Below are positions 43,718 to 53,700 of a DNA stretch of 64,000 nt, piece after piece (position 1 is the first letter of the stretch; the number at the start of each line of letters is the position of its first letter). Below the pieces are notes generated by a model that was given only the letters and a program-made list of their open reading frames with translations, did not search any database and was not told the origin of the DNA. The position numbers and the translations under genes were made by a program. Where the stretch lies: contig NC_014392.1 in the NCBI RefSeq assembly GCF_000145215.1, positions 248,001-312,000 of the forward strand, read 5' to 3'. Source of the stretch: Caldicellulosiruptor obsidiansis OB47. Its GTDB lineage: Bacteria > Bacillota > Thermoanaerobacteria > Caldicellulosiruptorales > Caldicellulosiruptoraceae.

Positions 43718-44334
43718 TGATTCACCTTCTTTTCAGCAATCACCAAGATATCATTTTCCTGAAGTCTTATGTTTTTATTCTTGAAATAAAAGTGTTCGTT
43801 TCGGATTATTCCAAAAAGATAACAGTTTTCAGGAAGTATTATTTTATCCAGACCCTTTCCAATATCATCTCTTTTTGGTGTAACATATTTAAAAAACACA
43901 TCGTCCTTGCCAAATCTGTGCTTATGTCTTATCTCACGAGAAAGAAGAATTGATTTTATATACTCAACAGCCAAGGTTGTAGGACAGATTGTTTCAAGTC
44001 CAAGAGAGTGGAAGATATCTTCTCTCAGCGGGTCATAAATTCTTGCTATTACCTTTGGCACGTTATAAATTTCTTCAGCTATCTGAGCAGCCATTATGTT
44101 TGTACTGTCATCAGGAGTAACTGCTGCCAACGCGTCAGCCTTTTCTATTCCTGCCTGTTTTAAAACATCTTCATCAATCACAACCCCCTGGATTTTCATG
44201 CCGTTAAAGTCAGGTCCAAGTCTTTCAAAGTTTTTAGCGTCAGAGTCTATCACAACAACATCATGCCCCTCATCAGAAAGAGACTTTGCAAGTGTTGAAC
44301 CTACTTTTCCACATCCCACGACTATTATATACAA
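43714..44334 (-). CDS. trkA: TrkA-type K+ channel regulatory subunit (RCK), paralogue 1
   Basis: TTG 44334, eight bases after AGGGGTG, gives about 207 residues; the upstream open codons to 44409 are not family-like. It has LYIIVVGCGKVGSTLAKSLS, VVIDSDAKNFERL, AVTPDDSTNIMAAQIAEEI and a C-terminal RCK_C domain ending LVIAEKKVNQ. First gene of the trk run on this strand, divergent from the SpoIID/LytB gene. The role is as for the following paralogue. Confidence 0.88.
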   Translation of the reverse strand: MYIIVVGCGKVGSTLAKSLSDEGHDVVVIDSDAKNFERLGPDFNGMKIQGVVIDEDVLKQAGIEKADALAAVTPDDSTNIMAAQIAEEIYNVPKVIARIYDPLREDIFHSLGLETICPTTLAVEYIKSILLSREIRHKHRFGKDDVFFKYVTPKRDDIGKGLDKIILPENCYLFGIIRNEHFYFKNKNIRLQENDILVIAEKKVNQ

Positions 44335-44474
44335 TTTTTCTACACCCCTACTTGATATTACCTTTAAAAATTCATAGATTAAATTATATTCCTTTTGCAA
44401 TAGACTCACAAGAGGGATTTTGGTAGAATAAAATTAATAAGCACAAAATCATTGCAGCAAAAAGGAGAGAAAAA

Positions 44475-46217
44475 ATGGTTAAAAAACTTTTATGCGGGGC
44501 AATAGCAATTGTCTTATTTGTAGTTTTTTCTTCAATTAATATATTACCCGCATTTTCACAAACTCAAATTCCGGAGTGGATAAGAATAGGAGTGTTTTAT
44601 GCTGATACATACAAAAAATCAAGCCCGGTGGATTCTGTAAAAATTGAGGCAAAAGGAAGCCTTTTTTTGGCTATTTCTGATGACAAAAACTTTATTACAA
44701 TTGCTGATACACAAAAAAATAGTCTCACAGTTTCAAAGGATGTATACAAAAAGAATGGTCAGGAAGGGTCAAATTATCATGTGGCAGTTGGAAGGTATAT
44801 TTCATACAAAACAGCAGAGAATAGCTTAAAAAGTTTTTCTTCATTCAAAGATGCCTTTGTGGGGTTTGTAAATGGTGGATATAGCATATTGATTGGCTGT
44901 TTTGACAATATAAACGATGCAAAAGAGCTGGTGTCAAAACTTTCTGGCGCAACCATTTATTCTTCAGAGACTATGGTGCTTGTAAAAGATGATAGTGGCA
45001 AAATACTTTTTGGATTTGACGGGCAAAATACCAAGTTTTTAATGCTGATTCCACAAAAACAAAACGGTATTGAGAGAATAAAGATAGGTGACAGATGGTT
45101 TAGGGGAAGGACTGAGTTTAAGAGAATAAAAGGTAGTGATATGACAGTTATAAATGTCACAAAGCTTGAAGAGTATCTGTATGGCGTTATCAGGATGGAG
45201 ATTGACCCGCTGTGGCCAATGGAAGCTGTAAAGGCGTTTGCGGTGATTGCCCGAACATATGCTGTGAGAAACCTTGGCAAACACCAATCAATTGGTTTCG
45301 ACCTGTGCCCGACAGACCACTGTCAGGTATATGGCGGTGCAGTCGATGGCACATATGGCGAAAAACAGGCAATTGCAGCTGTTGACTCAACAAGAGGTGA
45401 GATTATAACATACAAAGGCAACCCGATTGATGCTGTGTATTTTTCGTCAACAGGCGGCATTCCCACAGAAGATTCTGAAAATGTTTGGAGGTATCCTGTT
45501 GAGTATTTGAGGTCTGTTGACAACTCTAAAGAGGCAAAAAATTCAAAGTCGTCGTGGCTATTTCAGTTTACCAAAGATGAGATAAAAAATATGCTCAAAA
45601 AAAGGAACATAGACATTGGTGATATTTTGGACGTTCAGGCGGTTGAGTATACAAAGGCAGGAAGAGTTTTGAGGCTAAAAATTATCGGCACAAAAGGCGA
45701 ATATGAGTGTCAAAAAGAGGCAACACGGCTTTTATTTGGTCTTTACAGCCAGGCATATACAATTGCGACTGATGCGGATGTTGCTGTGGTAGATAGCAAT
45801 GGGAAGGTGAAAAAAGTGAGAATAAGCGGTCAAAAGATTTTGTTCGAGGATGGAAGTGTAAAAAAAGCAGTGGTTGCTGGGCAGAAGCAGAATTTTGAGG
45901 AAACTGAAAAGCTTTTGCCACAAACTGCTGAAAGTGTGTATCTTTCGATATATGATGAGGTGTATCAGTCTGAAGATGTTGGTGGTTTTGAAACAGAAGG
46001 TCAGACATATTCACAGCACTATATAGATGTAGTAAATCCAGAGGGTAGCATTGACAAGGTGCCACTTGTTCCTACCACTTACACATTCAATGGCAAGGGC
46101 TGGGGACATGGTGTTGGAATGAGCCAGTGGGGTGCAAAGGGCCTTGCTGAAAGTGGTTATAATTATAAGCAGATTATAAAACACTATTACACAGGAGTTG
46201 AGATTGAAAAAGGATGA
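44475..46217 (+). CDS. Secreted SpoIID/LytB-domain protein with SPOR domain
   Basis: The 580-residue protein starts with a signal peptide ([20 protein letters not shown]). Residues ~90-155 look like a SPOR domain ([39 protein letters not shown]), which binds denuded glycan. The SpoIID transglycosylase domain follows: [52 protein letters not shown] and the C-terminal [19 protein letters not shown]. An insert of ~110 residues rich in Val/Glu splits the last part. It acts in the cell wall, probably in division or sporulation. Its stop overlaps the queA start by 4 bases. Confidence 0.85.
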   Translation: MVKKLLCGAIAIVLFVVFSSINILPAFSQTQIPEWIRIGVFYADTYKKSSPVDSVKIEAKGSLFLAISDDKNFITIADTQKNSLTVSKDVYKKNGQEGSNYHVAVGRYISYKTAENSLKSFSSFKDAFVGFVNGGYSILIGCFDNINDAKELVSKLSGATIYSSETMVLVKDDSGKILFGFDGQNTKFLMLIPQKQNGIERIKIGDRWFRGRTEFKRIKGSDMTVINVTKLEEYLYGVIRMEIDPLWPMEAVKAFAVIARTYAVRNLGKHQSIGFDLCPTDHCQVYGGAVDGTYGEKQAIAAVDSTRGEIITYKGNPIDAVYFSSTGGIPTEDSENVWRYPVEYLRSVDNSKEAKNSKSSWLFQFTKDEIKNMLKKRNIDIGDILDVQAVEYTKAGRVLRLKIIGTKGEYECQKEATRLLFGLYSQAYTIATDADVAVVDSNGKVKKVRISGQKILFEDGSVKKAVVAGQKQNFEETEKLLPQTAESVYLSIYDEVYQSEDVGGFETEGQTYSQHYIDVVNPEGSIDKVPLVPTTYTFNGKGWGHGVGMSQWGAKGLAESGYNYKQIIKHYYTGVEIEKG

Positions 46218-47254
46218 GAAAATGGAAACTCAGCGACTTTCACTATGACCTACCAGATGAGCTGATTGCACAAAAACCTGTAGAGCCACGGGATAACTCA
46301 AGACTTATGGTTATTTTGCCAGACGGTACAATCGAGCACAGAATTTTCCGCGATATAGTTGAATACTTAAATGAAGGTGACTGTCTTGTTCTCAACAACT
46401 CAAAGGTCATACCTGCACGCTTGATTGGGCAGAGGGAAGACACTGGCAGTTTTATAGAGTTTTTACTTGTAAAAAGGCTTGACATAAACACATGGGAGGT
46501 CATGACACGGCCGGGCAAAAAAGCGCGAAGAGGAAGAAAATTTGTATTTGGCAATGGAGAGCTTAAAGCCGAGGTTTTGCATGTAAATCAAGATGAAGGT
46601 ACTAGAATTGTAAGGTTCTATTATGAAGGGGTGTTTGAAGAGGTTTTAGAAAAGCTGGGCAAGATTCCTCTTCCACCATATATAAAAGAAGAGCTTGAGG
46701 ACTTATCAAGGTATCAGACAGTGTATAGCAAAGTGCCTGGTTCTGCTGCAGCACCGACTGCAGGTCTTCACTTTACAGAAGAGCTGCTTGAAAAAATTTC
46801 AAAAAAGGGTGTTGAGATTTTGTATGTGACACTGCACGTTGGGCTTGGAACTTTTAAGCCTGTTAAGGTTGAAAATGTGGAAGAGCACAAGATGCATGAG
46901 GAGTACTATGAGATTTCTCAGGATGTTGCAGACAGAATAAATAGAGCAAAAGAGCTTGGAAAAAGAGTCATTGCGGTTGGAACGACATCGTGCAGAGTTT
47001 TAGAGTCGTGCAGCGATGAAGCAGGAAGAGTAAAAGCACAGAAAGGCTGGACTAATATCTTCATCTATCCCGGGTATAACTTTAAAGTGCTTGACGGGCT
47101 TGTGACAAACTTTCATCTTCCAGATACAACCTTGATGATGCTTGTGTGTGCATTTGGTGGGTATGAAAGAATCATGAATGCATACAAGATTGCAGTTGAC
47201 ATGCGATACAGGTTCTTCAGTTTTGGAGATGCAATGCTAATATTGAGAAGATGA
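46214..47254 (+). CDS. queA: S-adenosylmethionine:tRNA ribosyltransferase-isomerase QueA
   Basis: The 346-residue enzyme transfers and isomerises the ribose of SAM onto 7-aminomethyl-deazaguanine in tRNA, giving epoxyqueuosine. Motifs: [19 protein letters not shown] at the start, [14 protein letters not shown], the SAM-binding region [38 protein letters not shown] and [18 protein letters not shown]. Length is typical. Usually followed by tgt; here it is followed by a promoter and an unrelated coiled-coil gene, so tgt must be elsewhere. Confidence 0.95.
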   Translation: MRKWKLSDFHYDLPDELIAQKPVEPRDNSRLMVILPDGTIEHRIFRDIVEYLNEGDCLVLNNSKVIPARLIGQREDTGSFIEFLLVKRLDINTWEVMTRPGKKARRGRKFVFGNGELKAEVLHVNQDEGTRIVRFYYEGVFEEVLEKLGKIPLPPYIKEELEDLSRYQTVYSKVPGSAAAPTAGLHFTEELLEKISKKGVEILYVTLHVGLGTFKPVKVENVEEHKMHEEYYEISQDVADRINRAKELGKRVIAVGTTSCRVLESCSDEAGRVKAQKGWTNIFIYPGYNFKVLDGLVTNFHLPDTTLMMLVCAFGGYERIMNAYKIAVDMRYRFFSFGDAMLILRR

Positions 47255-47285
47255 ATTTGTTTACAGTAGACAAAAAATTTGTTAA

Positions 47286-47314
47286 TTTACAATTAATAGG
47301 TGTTAGTATATAAT
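47286..47314 (+). promoter_or_regulatory. Sigma-A-type promoter of the coiled-coil gene
   Basis: TTTACA (47286-47291) and TATAAT (47309-47314) with a 17-base spacer lie 35 bases before the start at 47349. Confidence 0.8.
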
Positions 47315-47348
47315 AATTTTAAAGCCCGGTAAGAGGAGTTGTTATAAT

Positions 47349-47966
47349 ATGGATGAGATTAAACAAATGTTAACTCTTGTCTTAGAAAAGGTTGACAGCA
47401 TTGATAAAGGCTTAGAAGAAGTAAAACAAAGACTTGACAGGGTGGAGGAAAGACTTGATAGAGTAGAGGAAAGACTTAACAGGGTAGAAGAAAGGCTTGA
47501 CATGGTTGAACAAAGACTTGATGCAGTGGAACGAAGGCTTGATGCAGTAGAGCAAAGACTTGATGCGGTAGAACAAAGGCTTGATGCAGTGGAGCAAAGA
47601 CTTGATACAGTGGAACAAAGGCTTGGCAATCTTGAGAAGAGGGTTGACAGGCTTGAGGTTGAGACAACCAAGAACTCTGTTATGCTCGAAGATCTCAAAA
47701 GAAAGCTTGAGCTTATGGCAGAGATACAGCAGTCTCACTTTGAGCAGGACAGGCGTGAACATGAAGAGTTGAGAAAGTATGTTGATGGAAGGTTTGTTGT
47801 GCTTGAATTTGCTGTAAGGCAGATCTCAAGTAACCTGGAGGAAATGAAGAAAGATTTAAAAGAGCTCAAAGAAAATAGAGTAAAGGTGGAAGTATTTTAC
47901 GAGATTTTGGGCAGGCATGAGGTTGAAATCAGCAATCTCAAAAAAGCTGTGTTTTCAACAAATTAG
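47349..47966 (+). CDS. Heptad-repeat coiled-coil protein
   Basis: The 205-residue protein has a short start (MDEIKQMLTLVLEKVDSIDK). It then carries about twelve consecutive seven-residue units of the type RLDxVEE/RLDAVEQ (residues ~27-105), and further helix to the end (LRKYVDGRFVVLEFAVRQIS). It has no membrane helix. Such proteins are common and highly variable in length in this genus; a structural or tethering role is likely. The heptads are encoded by near-identical 21-bp DNA units. It lies upstream of the Wadjet operon but is separated by a terminator, so co-function is not implied by transcription. Confidence 0.75.
   Translation: MDEIKQMLTLVLEKVDSIDKGLEEVKQRLDRVEERLDRVEERLNRVEERLDMVEQRLDAVERRLDAVEQRLDAVEQRLDAVEQRLDTVEQRLGNLEKRVDRLEVETTKNSVMLEDLKRKLELMAEIQQSHFEQDRREHEELRKYVDGRFVVLEFAVRQISSNLEEMKKDLKELKENRVKVEVFYEILGRHEVEISNLKKAVFSTN
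47427..47640 (+). repeat. Tandem 21-bp repeats encoding heptads
   Basis: About ten consecutive units of the form AGACTTGATGCAGTGGAACAA (20 shown variably conserved) run through the coiled-coil gene in frame; the last five are nearly identical. This suggests recent expansion by slippage or unequal recombination. Confidence 0.85.
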
Positions 47967-47972
47967 AAGGAG

Positions 47973-48009
47973 AGGGGCTGTACGTGAAAAATGTTTCAGC
48001 CCCTTTTTT
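47973..48009 (+). terminator. Terminator before the Wadjet operon
   Basis: GGGGCTG and CAGCCCC pair around TACGTGAAAAATGTTT, followed by TTTTTTG. Confidence 0.85.
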
Positions 48010-48067
48010 GTTTGATAAGATGTGATATAATTTAAGAGAAGATTTTGATGGAAGGTAGAACTTTAAG

Positions 48068-49528
48068 ATGATAAACTTCCAAGCTCCGCTTTTGGGAAAA
48101 CTCAAATATTTTGAGTACCTCACAGCGCCTAACTCAGAAAGATACAGAACAATCATGAGATACTGTTTTTTGTGCCATTTAGAGTACAAAAACAGACTTA
48201 CAAAAGAGGAAATTTTCACGTTTTTAAAAAGTTTTCCACAGTTTGCAGACTACACTGAACAGATGTGCGAACAGGATTTGAAAAACCTTGTTGAGTGGGG
48301 TAATTTAAATTCAATCCAGGATACGTCAAAGACCAGGACTGTTGAAGAGTTCAGGAACAAAAGATTTTTGTATGAACTTACACCTATAGGACTCAGGATT
48401 GAAAGGTTTTTGTTTGAACTTGAAACTCAAGAAGACACAAAAGCAGAGCTAAATCCCAAACACGTTGAAAAGATTTATTTTTTGCTTCAGCATGTGGACA
48501 GTATATTGCAAGACCCGCAAAAAAGAGCAGTTGACTGGTGGGACGAGCTAACAAGATCATTTGAAGAGATTGAAAAGAGCTATTCAGAGTATATTTCAAT
48601 GTTAAAGTCGTACGAAGCTGAAAATCTCATGCTCAAGGAAAAGTTTTTGGACTACAAGTCAAAGCTTGTACAGTACCTGTACAACTTCTATGTCATCTTC
48701 CAGAACTATCTTCCACGGATAAGATCTACCTTTTTGTCATTGGAAGAGTCTAAAATAGAAAAGCTCTTGAATTACATAATCGCCCAGGAAAAAGAGCATC
48801 CCAAAAACATATTCAGAGATCCAGAGAGCATAGAAAGAAATATAAAAGCAAGATTCGACAACATAAAACTCTGGTTTGTCGCGTCACACGGTCAGGCAGA
48901 AAAACTTTCTGACCAGATCCAGGGGCTTATAAGAAGGGTGTCTGACCTTGCAGCAAGGCTTTCGGAGCTGTCAAGTGTCAAAGTAAACAGGCAGGAGGAG
49001 TTCAAGCACTTGGCAAAAATCTTCTCAAGCCTTGATTTGGCGACATGTCACAAGCTTTCTGCAGTTGTGTTTGGTGTGCTTTTGCCACGATACATTGCAG
49101 CCGAGGAAAAGAGACAGAGCGAGCTTGCAAGCCTTAGCATTCTTGACGTGCCACCGATGAAAAGCTTGCTTAGGTCAAGAGGAAGGCTTGTGAGGGAAAA
49201 AAGCAGGGTTTTACCGGCATCTGAATTTTCTGAAGACAAGAAGAAAAGGTTTGAGGAGTATAAAAAGAAGATTGAAGAGGAAGAAAAGCTTGTTGCTGAG
49301 CTTATAAAAGATGGAAGGATTGAGTTTGAAAGCCTTCCTGTTTTGACTCCACATGTGAGGAAAAAACTTCTTGTATGGCTCTCACGAGGACTTTCGTCAG
49401 GTTTTGGGAATACAGATTCAGGGAAAAGATTTAAAGTTGTAAGACCGAAAGATGATAGGCGCTGTGTTTTAAGGTCAACAGATGGTGAGCTTGAGATGCC
49501 GGCGTATGTAATTGAGTTTGTTGAGTAA
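48068..49528 (+). CDS. jetA: Wadjet defence protein JetA (type III, DUF2397/TIGR02677-like)
   Basis: The 486-residue protein is the kleisin-like subunit of a Wadjet SMC complex. The N-terminal winged-helix region carries the DUF2397 pattern (KYFEYLTAPNSERYRTIMRY, LKNLVEWGNLNSIQDTSKTR, TVEEFRNKRFLYELTPIGLR). The middle is long helical (residues ~150-330), and a C-terminal helical domain follows with KKRFEEYKKKIEEEEKLVAE. JetA bridges the JetC ATPase heads and binds JetB. It is the first gene of four in the canonical order A-B-C-D. The start is ATG 48068 with a weak GGAAGG upstream. The family call is from recalled motif patterns. Confidence 0.82.
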   Translation: MINFQAPLLGKLKYFEYLTAPNSERYRTIMRYCFLCHLEYKNRLTKEEIFTFLKSFPQFADYTEQMCEQDLKNLVEWGNLNSIQDTSKTRTVEEFRNKRFLYELTPIGLRIERFLFELETQEDTKAELNPKHVEKIYFLLQHVDSILQDPQKRAVDWWDELTRSFEEIEKSYSEYISMLKSYEAENLMLKEKFLDYKSKLVQYLYNFYVIFQNYLPRIRSTFLSLEESKIEKLLNYIIAQEKEHPKNIFRDPESIERNIKARFDNIKLWFVASHGQAEKLSDQIQGLIRRVSDLAARLSELSSVKVNRQEEFKHLAKIFSSLDLATCHKLSAVVFGVLLPRYIAAEEKRQSELASLSILDVPPMKSLLRSRGRLVREKSRVLPASEFSEDKKKRFEEYKKKIEEEEKLVAELIKDGRIEFESLPVLTPHVRKKLLVWLSRGLSSGFGNTDSGKRFKVVRPKDDRRCVLRSTDGELEMPAYVIEFVE

Positions 49529-49550
49529 AGAAAGGCAGGAAAGTAGGAAG

Positions 49551-50774
49551 ATGAAAAGTACTCTTTTGAAGCTACTTAGCAACTTTTGGATTTTGAAAGA
49601 AAATGACGTGGAAAGCTATTATGAGTGCAAAAACATTGACAAAGAGTTAAAAGACTTTATAGTTTCCAAGCTGGGACTGAAATTTTATGCCACATCTGAC
49701 ATGGTCAGACTTGAAAAGGTACCGCTTGTCCCAAGAGAGTACATGGGAATTTTGGACTTTGAAGAGCCGAAAGACTATGTATTCTTCTGTCTTGTTCTTG
49801 CGTTTTTAGAGGACAAGGGCAAAGACACTCAATTTTTGCTTGAGGATATCACGCAGTATATACGGTCGAATTTTCCTGGTGAGGAAATTGACTGGACTAT
49901 GTATTCTGACAGAAGGTCACTTATTAGAGTGCTTAAATTTTGCGAAAAGATGGGACTTATCAAGATAGATGATGGCAATCAAGAGTTGTTTGTGGAAAGA
50001 GCTGATGTAGATGTACTTTATGAATCAACAGGGCTATCAAAGTACTTTATGAGGATATTTCCCAAAAGCCTTGTTGAGTATTCGTCAGTCGAAGAGATTT
50101 TAAATAGCGAGTTTGAGTTTACAAATGGACTTTCTGACCAAATCACTGATATAAAGAGAATAAAAGCCTACAGAGGGCTTTTGATAGATGGCATTGTAGA
50201 TTTTGAGAGTGAAGCACCACTTTATTACATTAAAAAGCAAAAGACAACTATTTTACAGGACCTTGAAAAGTTTGTACCAGAGCTTGAGCTTCACCTGTTC
50301 AAGTCGTTTGCCTACCTTAGCGTTGAAGGTAACTACAAGTATACCTATCCTGACGATTCGAACCTGTGCGATGTGTTGCTTTTGTGCTCAAGAGAACTTC
50401 TTGAAAGGGTTGAAAAAGGAGAGCTAAGATTTTTGTCTGCACATGAGATGCTTGAAATTTCGCTTGACCATTTTAAGCTAATTGTGGAGGATGTCAAGAA
50501 AAAATACGGACATTTTTGGAACAAGGAGTGGAGGGAAAAATCAACAGAGAAAATATTTGAAGAACTTTTAGAGTTTTTGCAGCTTCACAATTTTGCAAAG
50601 ACAAATGACGATGGATATCTTGTCATATCTCCTATTTTTTTTAGGATTGTTGGTGAATATCAGGATTATGAGACGAATAGTCAGCTTTCCGAAAAAGATA
50701 ATAGTAATGAGAAAGTTTTTGAGGATATAAATGTAGATGGAGGTTTTCATTTTGAAGATGAGCAAGGAAAATAG
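49551..50774 (+). CDS. jetB: Wadjet defence protein JetB (type III, DUF2398/TIGR02678-like)
   Basis: ATG 49551, 22 bases after jetA and behind GCAGGAAAGTAGGAAG, gives 407 residues; the frame is open upstream into jetA. It is the KITE-type winged-helix subunit: VPLVPREYMGILDFEEPKDY, VFFCLVLAFLEDKGKDTQFL, DRRSLIRVLKFCEKMGLIKI. This is a pattern of helical bundle then winged helix seen in DUF2398 proteins. It would dimerise and sit on JetA and JetC heads. The 3' end overlaps jetC by 23 bases, showing tight coupling. The C-terminal ~40 residues are acidic and variable. Confidence 0.8.
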   Translation: MKSTLLKLLSNFWILKENDVESYYECKNIDKELKDFIVSKLGLKFYATSDMVRLEKVPLVPREYMGILDFEEPKDYVFFCLVLAFLEDKGKDTQFLLEDITQYIRSNFPGEEIDWTMYSDRRSLIRVLKFCEKMGLIKIDDGNQELFVERADVDVLYESTGLSKYFMRIFPKSLVEYSSVEEILNSEFEFTNGLSDQITDIKRIKAYRGLLIDGIVDFESEAPLYYIKKQKTTILQDLEKFVPELELHLFKSFAYLSVEGNYKYTYPDDSNLCDVLLLCSRELLERVEKGELRFLSAHEMLEISLDHFKLIVEDVKKKYGHFWNKEWREKSTEKIFEELLEFLQLHNFAKTNDDGYLVISPIFFRIVGEYQDYETNSQLSEKDNSNEKVFEDINVDGGFHFEDEQGK

Positions 50775-53700
50775 ATGGGTGCTCAGCAGAGCCGGAGTTT
50801 TCAACTACTGGTACTATGACGAGGAGTATTTTGATTTTTACGATGGCAGGATGCTTATTCGTGGTCCTAATGCTTCAGGCAAGTCTGTCACAATGCAAAG
50901 TTTTATTACTCTGCTTTTAGATGGCAACTATCATCCGTCACGACTTGACTCTTTCGGGTCAAATGCGCGAAAACTTGAAGATTATGTCCTTGGCGAGCAG
51001 GGACCAGGTCAGAAAAACGAGGCAATAGCCTATCTTTTTCTTGAGTTTAAAAGACAAAATGTATTTGTATCCGTAGGCATGGGAATAAGGGCAAAAAGAG
51101 GCACAAGCACTGATACGTGGTATTTTGTTCTAACAGACGGAAGAAGGTTTGGGATTGACATCTTCTTTTATGAAAAAATAGGCGACCAAAAAATTCCACT
51201 TACCAAGAAGAAGTTTGAAAACCTCATAGGAGACGGCGGCAAGGTATTTTCAAGCAGAAAGGATTATATGGAAGAAGTCAACAAAATTTTGTTCGGTTTT
51301 GAGAACATAGAAGACTTTGAGAATTTGATAGACTTGATTGTTCGAATAAGAACCCCAAAACTTTCGAGGGATATAAAACCTGACACTGTTTGCAGGATGC
51401 TGCAAGAGTCGCTTCCTGCCCTGTCTGAGTCAGACTTGCGTAGCCTTTCTGACTCCATAGAAAACATGGACAAGATTCAAACAGAGCTGAAAAATCTTGA
51501 AATTATAAAAGATGTGCTGGAAAAGTTAAAAAAGGTTTATGATGAGTACAACCAGCTGTTGCTTGCACAGAGTATATTTAGAGTGGTTGAGAGCAGCAAA
51601 GAGTACTATAGCCTCAAAAAAGAGCTTGAAAATACTCAAACTGAACTTGAAAAAAATAGTAAGTTGAAAGCTCAAATAGAAGAAAAAATAGAAGATCTTA
51701 AAAAAGAGCAAGAGTCTTTAAGTTTTAGGCTTGAAAACATAAAAGAAAGTGATGTGTTCAAGCTTCAGACAGAGCTTTCAACCATTGAAGAAGAGCTCAA
51801 AAACATCGAAAGCCAGAAAACCAAAAAGATTTCGCAGCTAAATGCAGCTTCTCAGAAGCTTGAAAAGGAAAGACAGGAATTAAAAGCTTTAGAAGAGGAT
51901 TTGGAAAAGTGCAGAAAGAGAATAAAGGATTATATAGATGAAGGGAAGTTACTTGTTGAGTTCATAGGTTTTCAGAGATTCTTGGAAACGCTGGATATGT
52001 ATCTTCTTCAAAACGGCAGTCTTGATATTTTAAAAGAGGAGCTTTCCTCTTTCTTATCTCAAGTTGAGATTGTTTTAAAAAACTATGAAAAGCTGAGTGA
52101 AATTAAGAAAGATTTAGATGATCTTTATAGAAATCTTGACCGCAACAGGACAGAAGCACAAAAAGTAGAAGAAGAAATTCAAAATCTTCTTTTTCAGCTT
52201 GAGGATGTAAAAAATAGCTTAAAGAACGCCATTTCCATCTACTTTGAGCAAAATGAGGTGTTTAAGGCTCAGGATGAACAAAAAACAGTGATATTCCAGG
52301 CGATAAATAGTTGTGAGAAAAAAGGAGATTATGGCAGAATATACTCAATCTTAGATGATATTTATAACTTTCATTACCTTGCTATCTCAGACACAATAAG
52401 AAGGCTTGAATTTGAGATAGAAACGTTAAATAGCCAAATTAAAGCTAAAAAAGAAGAGATTGAAAAAATTAAAAGCCAGAAGGATGACGAGATTATACTC
52501 TCGCCTCAGCAGAAGAAGGTAAGAGATAGGCTATTGCAAAAAGGGGTTCCATTTATTCCGTTTTATATGGCTGTGGATTTCAAAGATGGTGTGGATGAGA
52601 GAAAGAAAGCCATCATTGAAGATGCGCTGAGTTCCCTTGGGATTTTAAACGCCTTGATTGTCCCAGAAAAATACAAAGATGTTCTTTCAGATCTTATGGA
52701 TGATGAAAAAGAAATGATTCTAATTTCAAAACCTGCGTATTTTTCGCATCTACTGAACCAGTTTTTAGAAGTTGCCAACTTTGATGGACCTATTGAGCTA
52801 AAACAGGAAGTGGCAGCTGTGATTGACAGTATCTTTGCCACCGAAAAAGACGATGGCATTTACATCTGCGAGGATGGAAGGTTTGGCAGCGGAATTTTAA
52901 AAGGTAGAACAACCACGTGCGAAAATGCAAGGTTTATTGGTATTGAAAATAGAAGAAGGTACAGGCAGATGCTCATATCACAGCTTGAAGACGAAATACA
53001 AAAGATTTCACTTGAATTAGAGGGCAAAAAGCAGGAGAAAAATGTACAGAAAACTTTGCTTGAAAAGCTAAAAGAGGAGAGAAACAGTTTTCCTTCAATG
53101 GTTGACCTTGACACTGCATTTGAGATGATTGAGGAGAGAGAAAACCACAAATCAAAACTTCAAAAAGAGATAGAGTTTTTAGAAAAGAAGATAAGAGAAC
53201 TTTTGGGAAGAGAAAATAGTTTAAAGCATGAGATTTCTGTCATTGCAACAAAGCTTTCTGTCACGGCGACAAGAGACAACTTTTTGAAGCTCAGGCAAGA
53301 GGCACAAAAACTTGAAAGGTTGCTCTTTGTTCTGGAAAAAGAGACTGAGATGGAGAAAGTGGTTTCAAACTCTGCAACCACAAAGAAAAAGCTGATTTTA
53401 CAGATAGAAGAAAGCCTGCAGAGCTTAAGTTTAGACCTTCAAAACTTGAAGGCAAGATGGGAAAACCTAGATGTAAGAAGAACTGAAATTGTAAGAAGAC
53501 TTTCAAGCGACGATGCACAAAAACTTTTTGAAGAGGAAAAAAGAGCTATACAGCGTCTTAATAGTATTCCGAAAGAGATAGAAGATTTCAACAAAAGTCT
53601 GCAGGAAACAATTGCAAAAATATCACAGCTTGAGACTTTGATTGAGATAAAAGGCTTACACCTTGAAAAGGCTAAAGAAGAATATTCAAATAGCCTTGAG

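Noticed and set aside
47427..47640. Regular short repeats considered as a CRISPR array
   Set aside because: Units are 21 bp, contiguous with no spacers, and encode heptads in frame within a coiled-coil gene.
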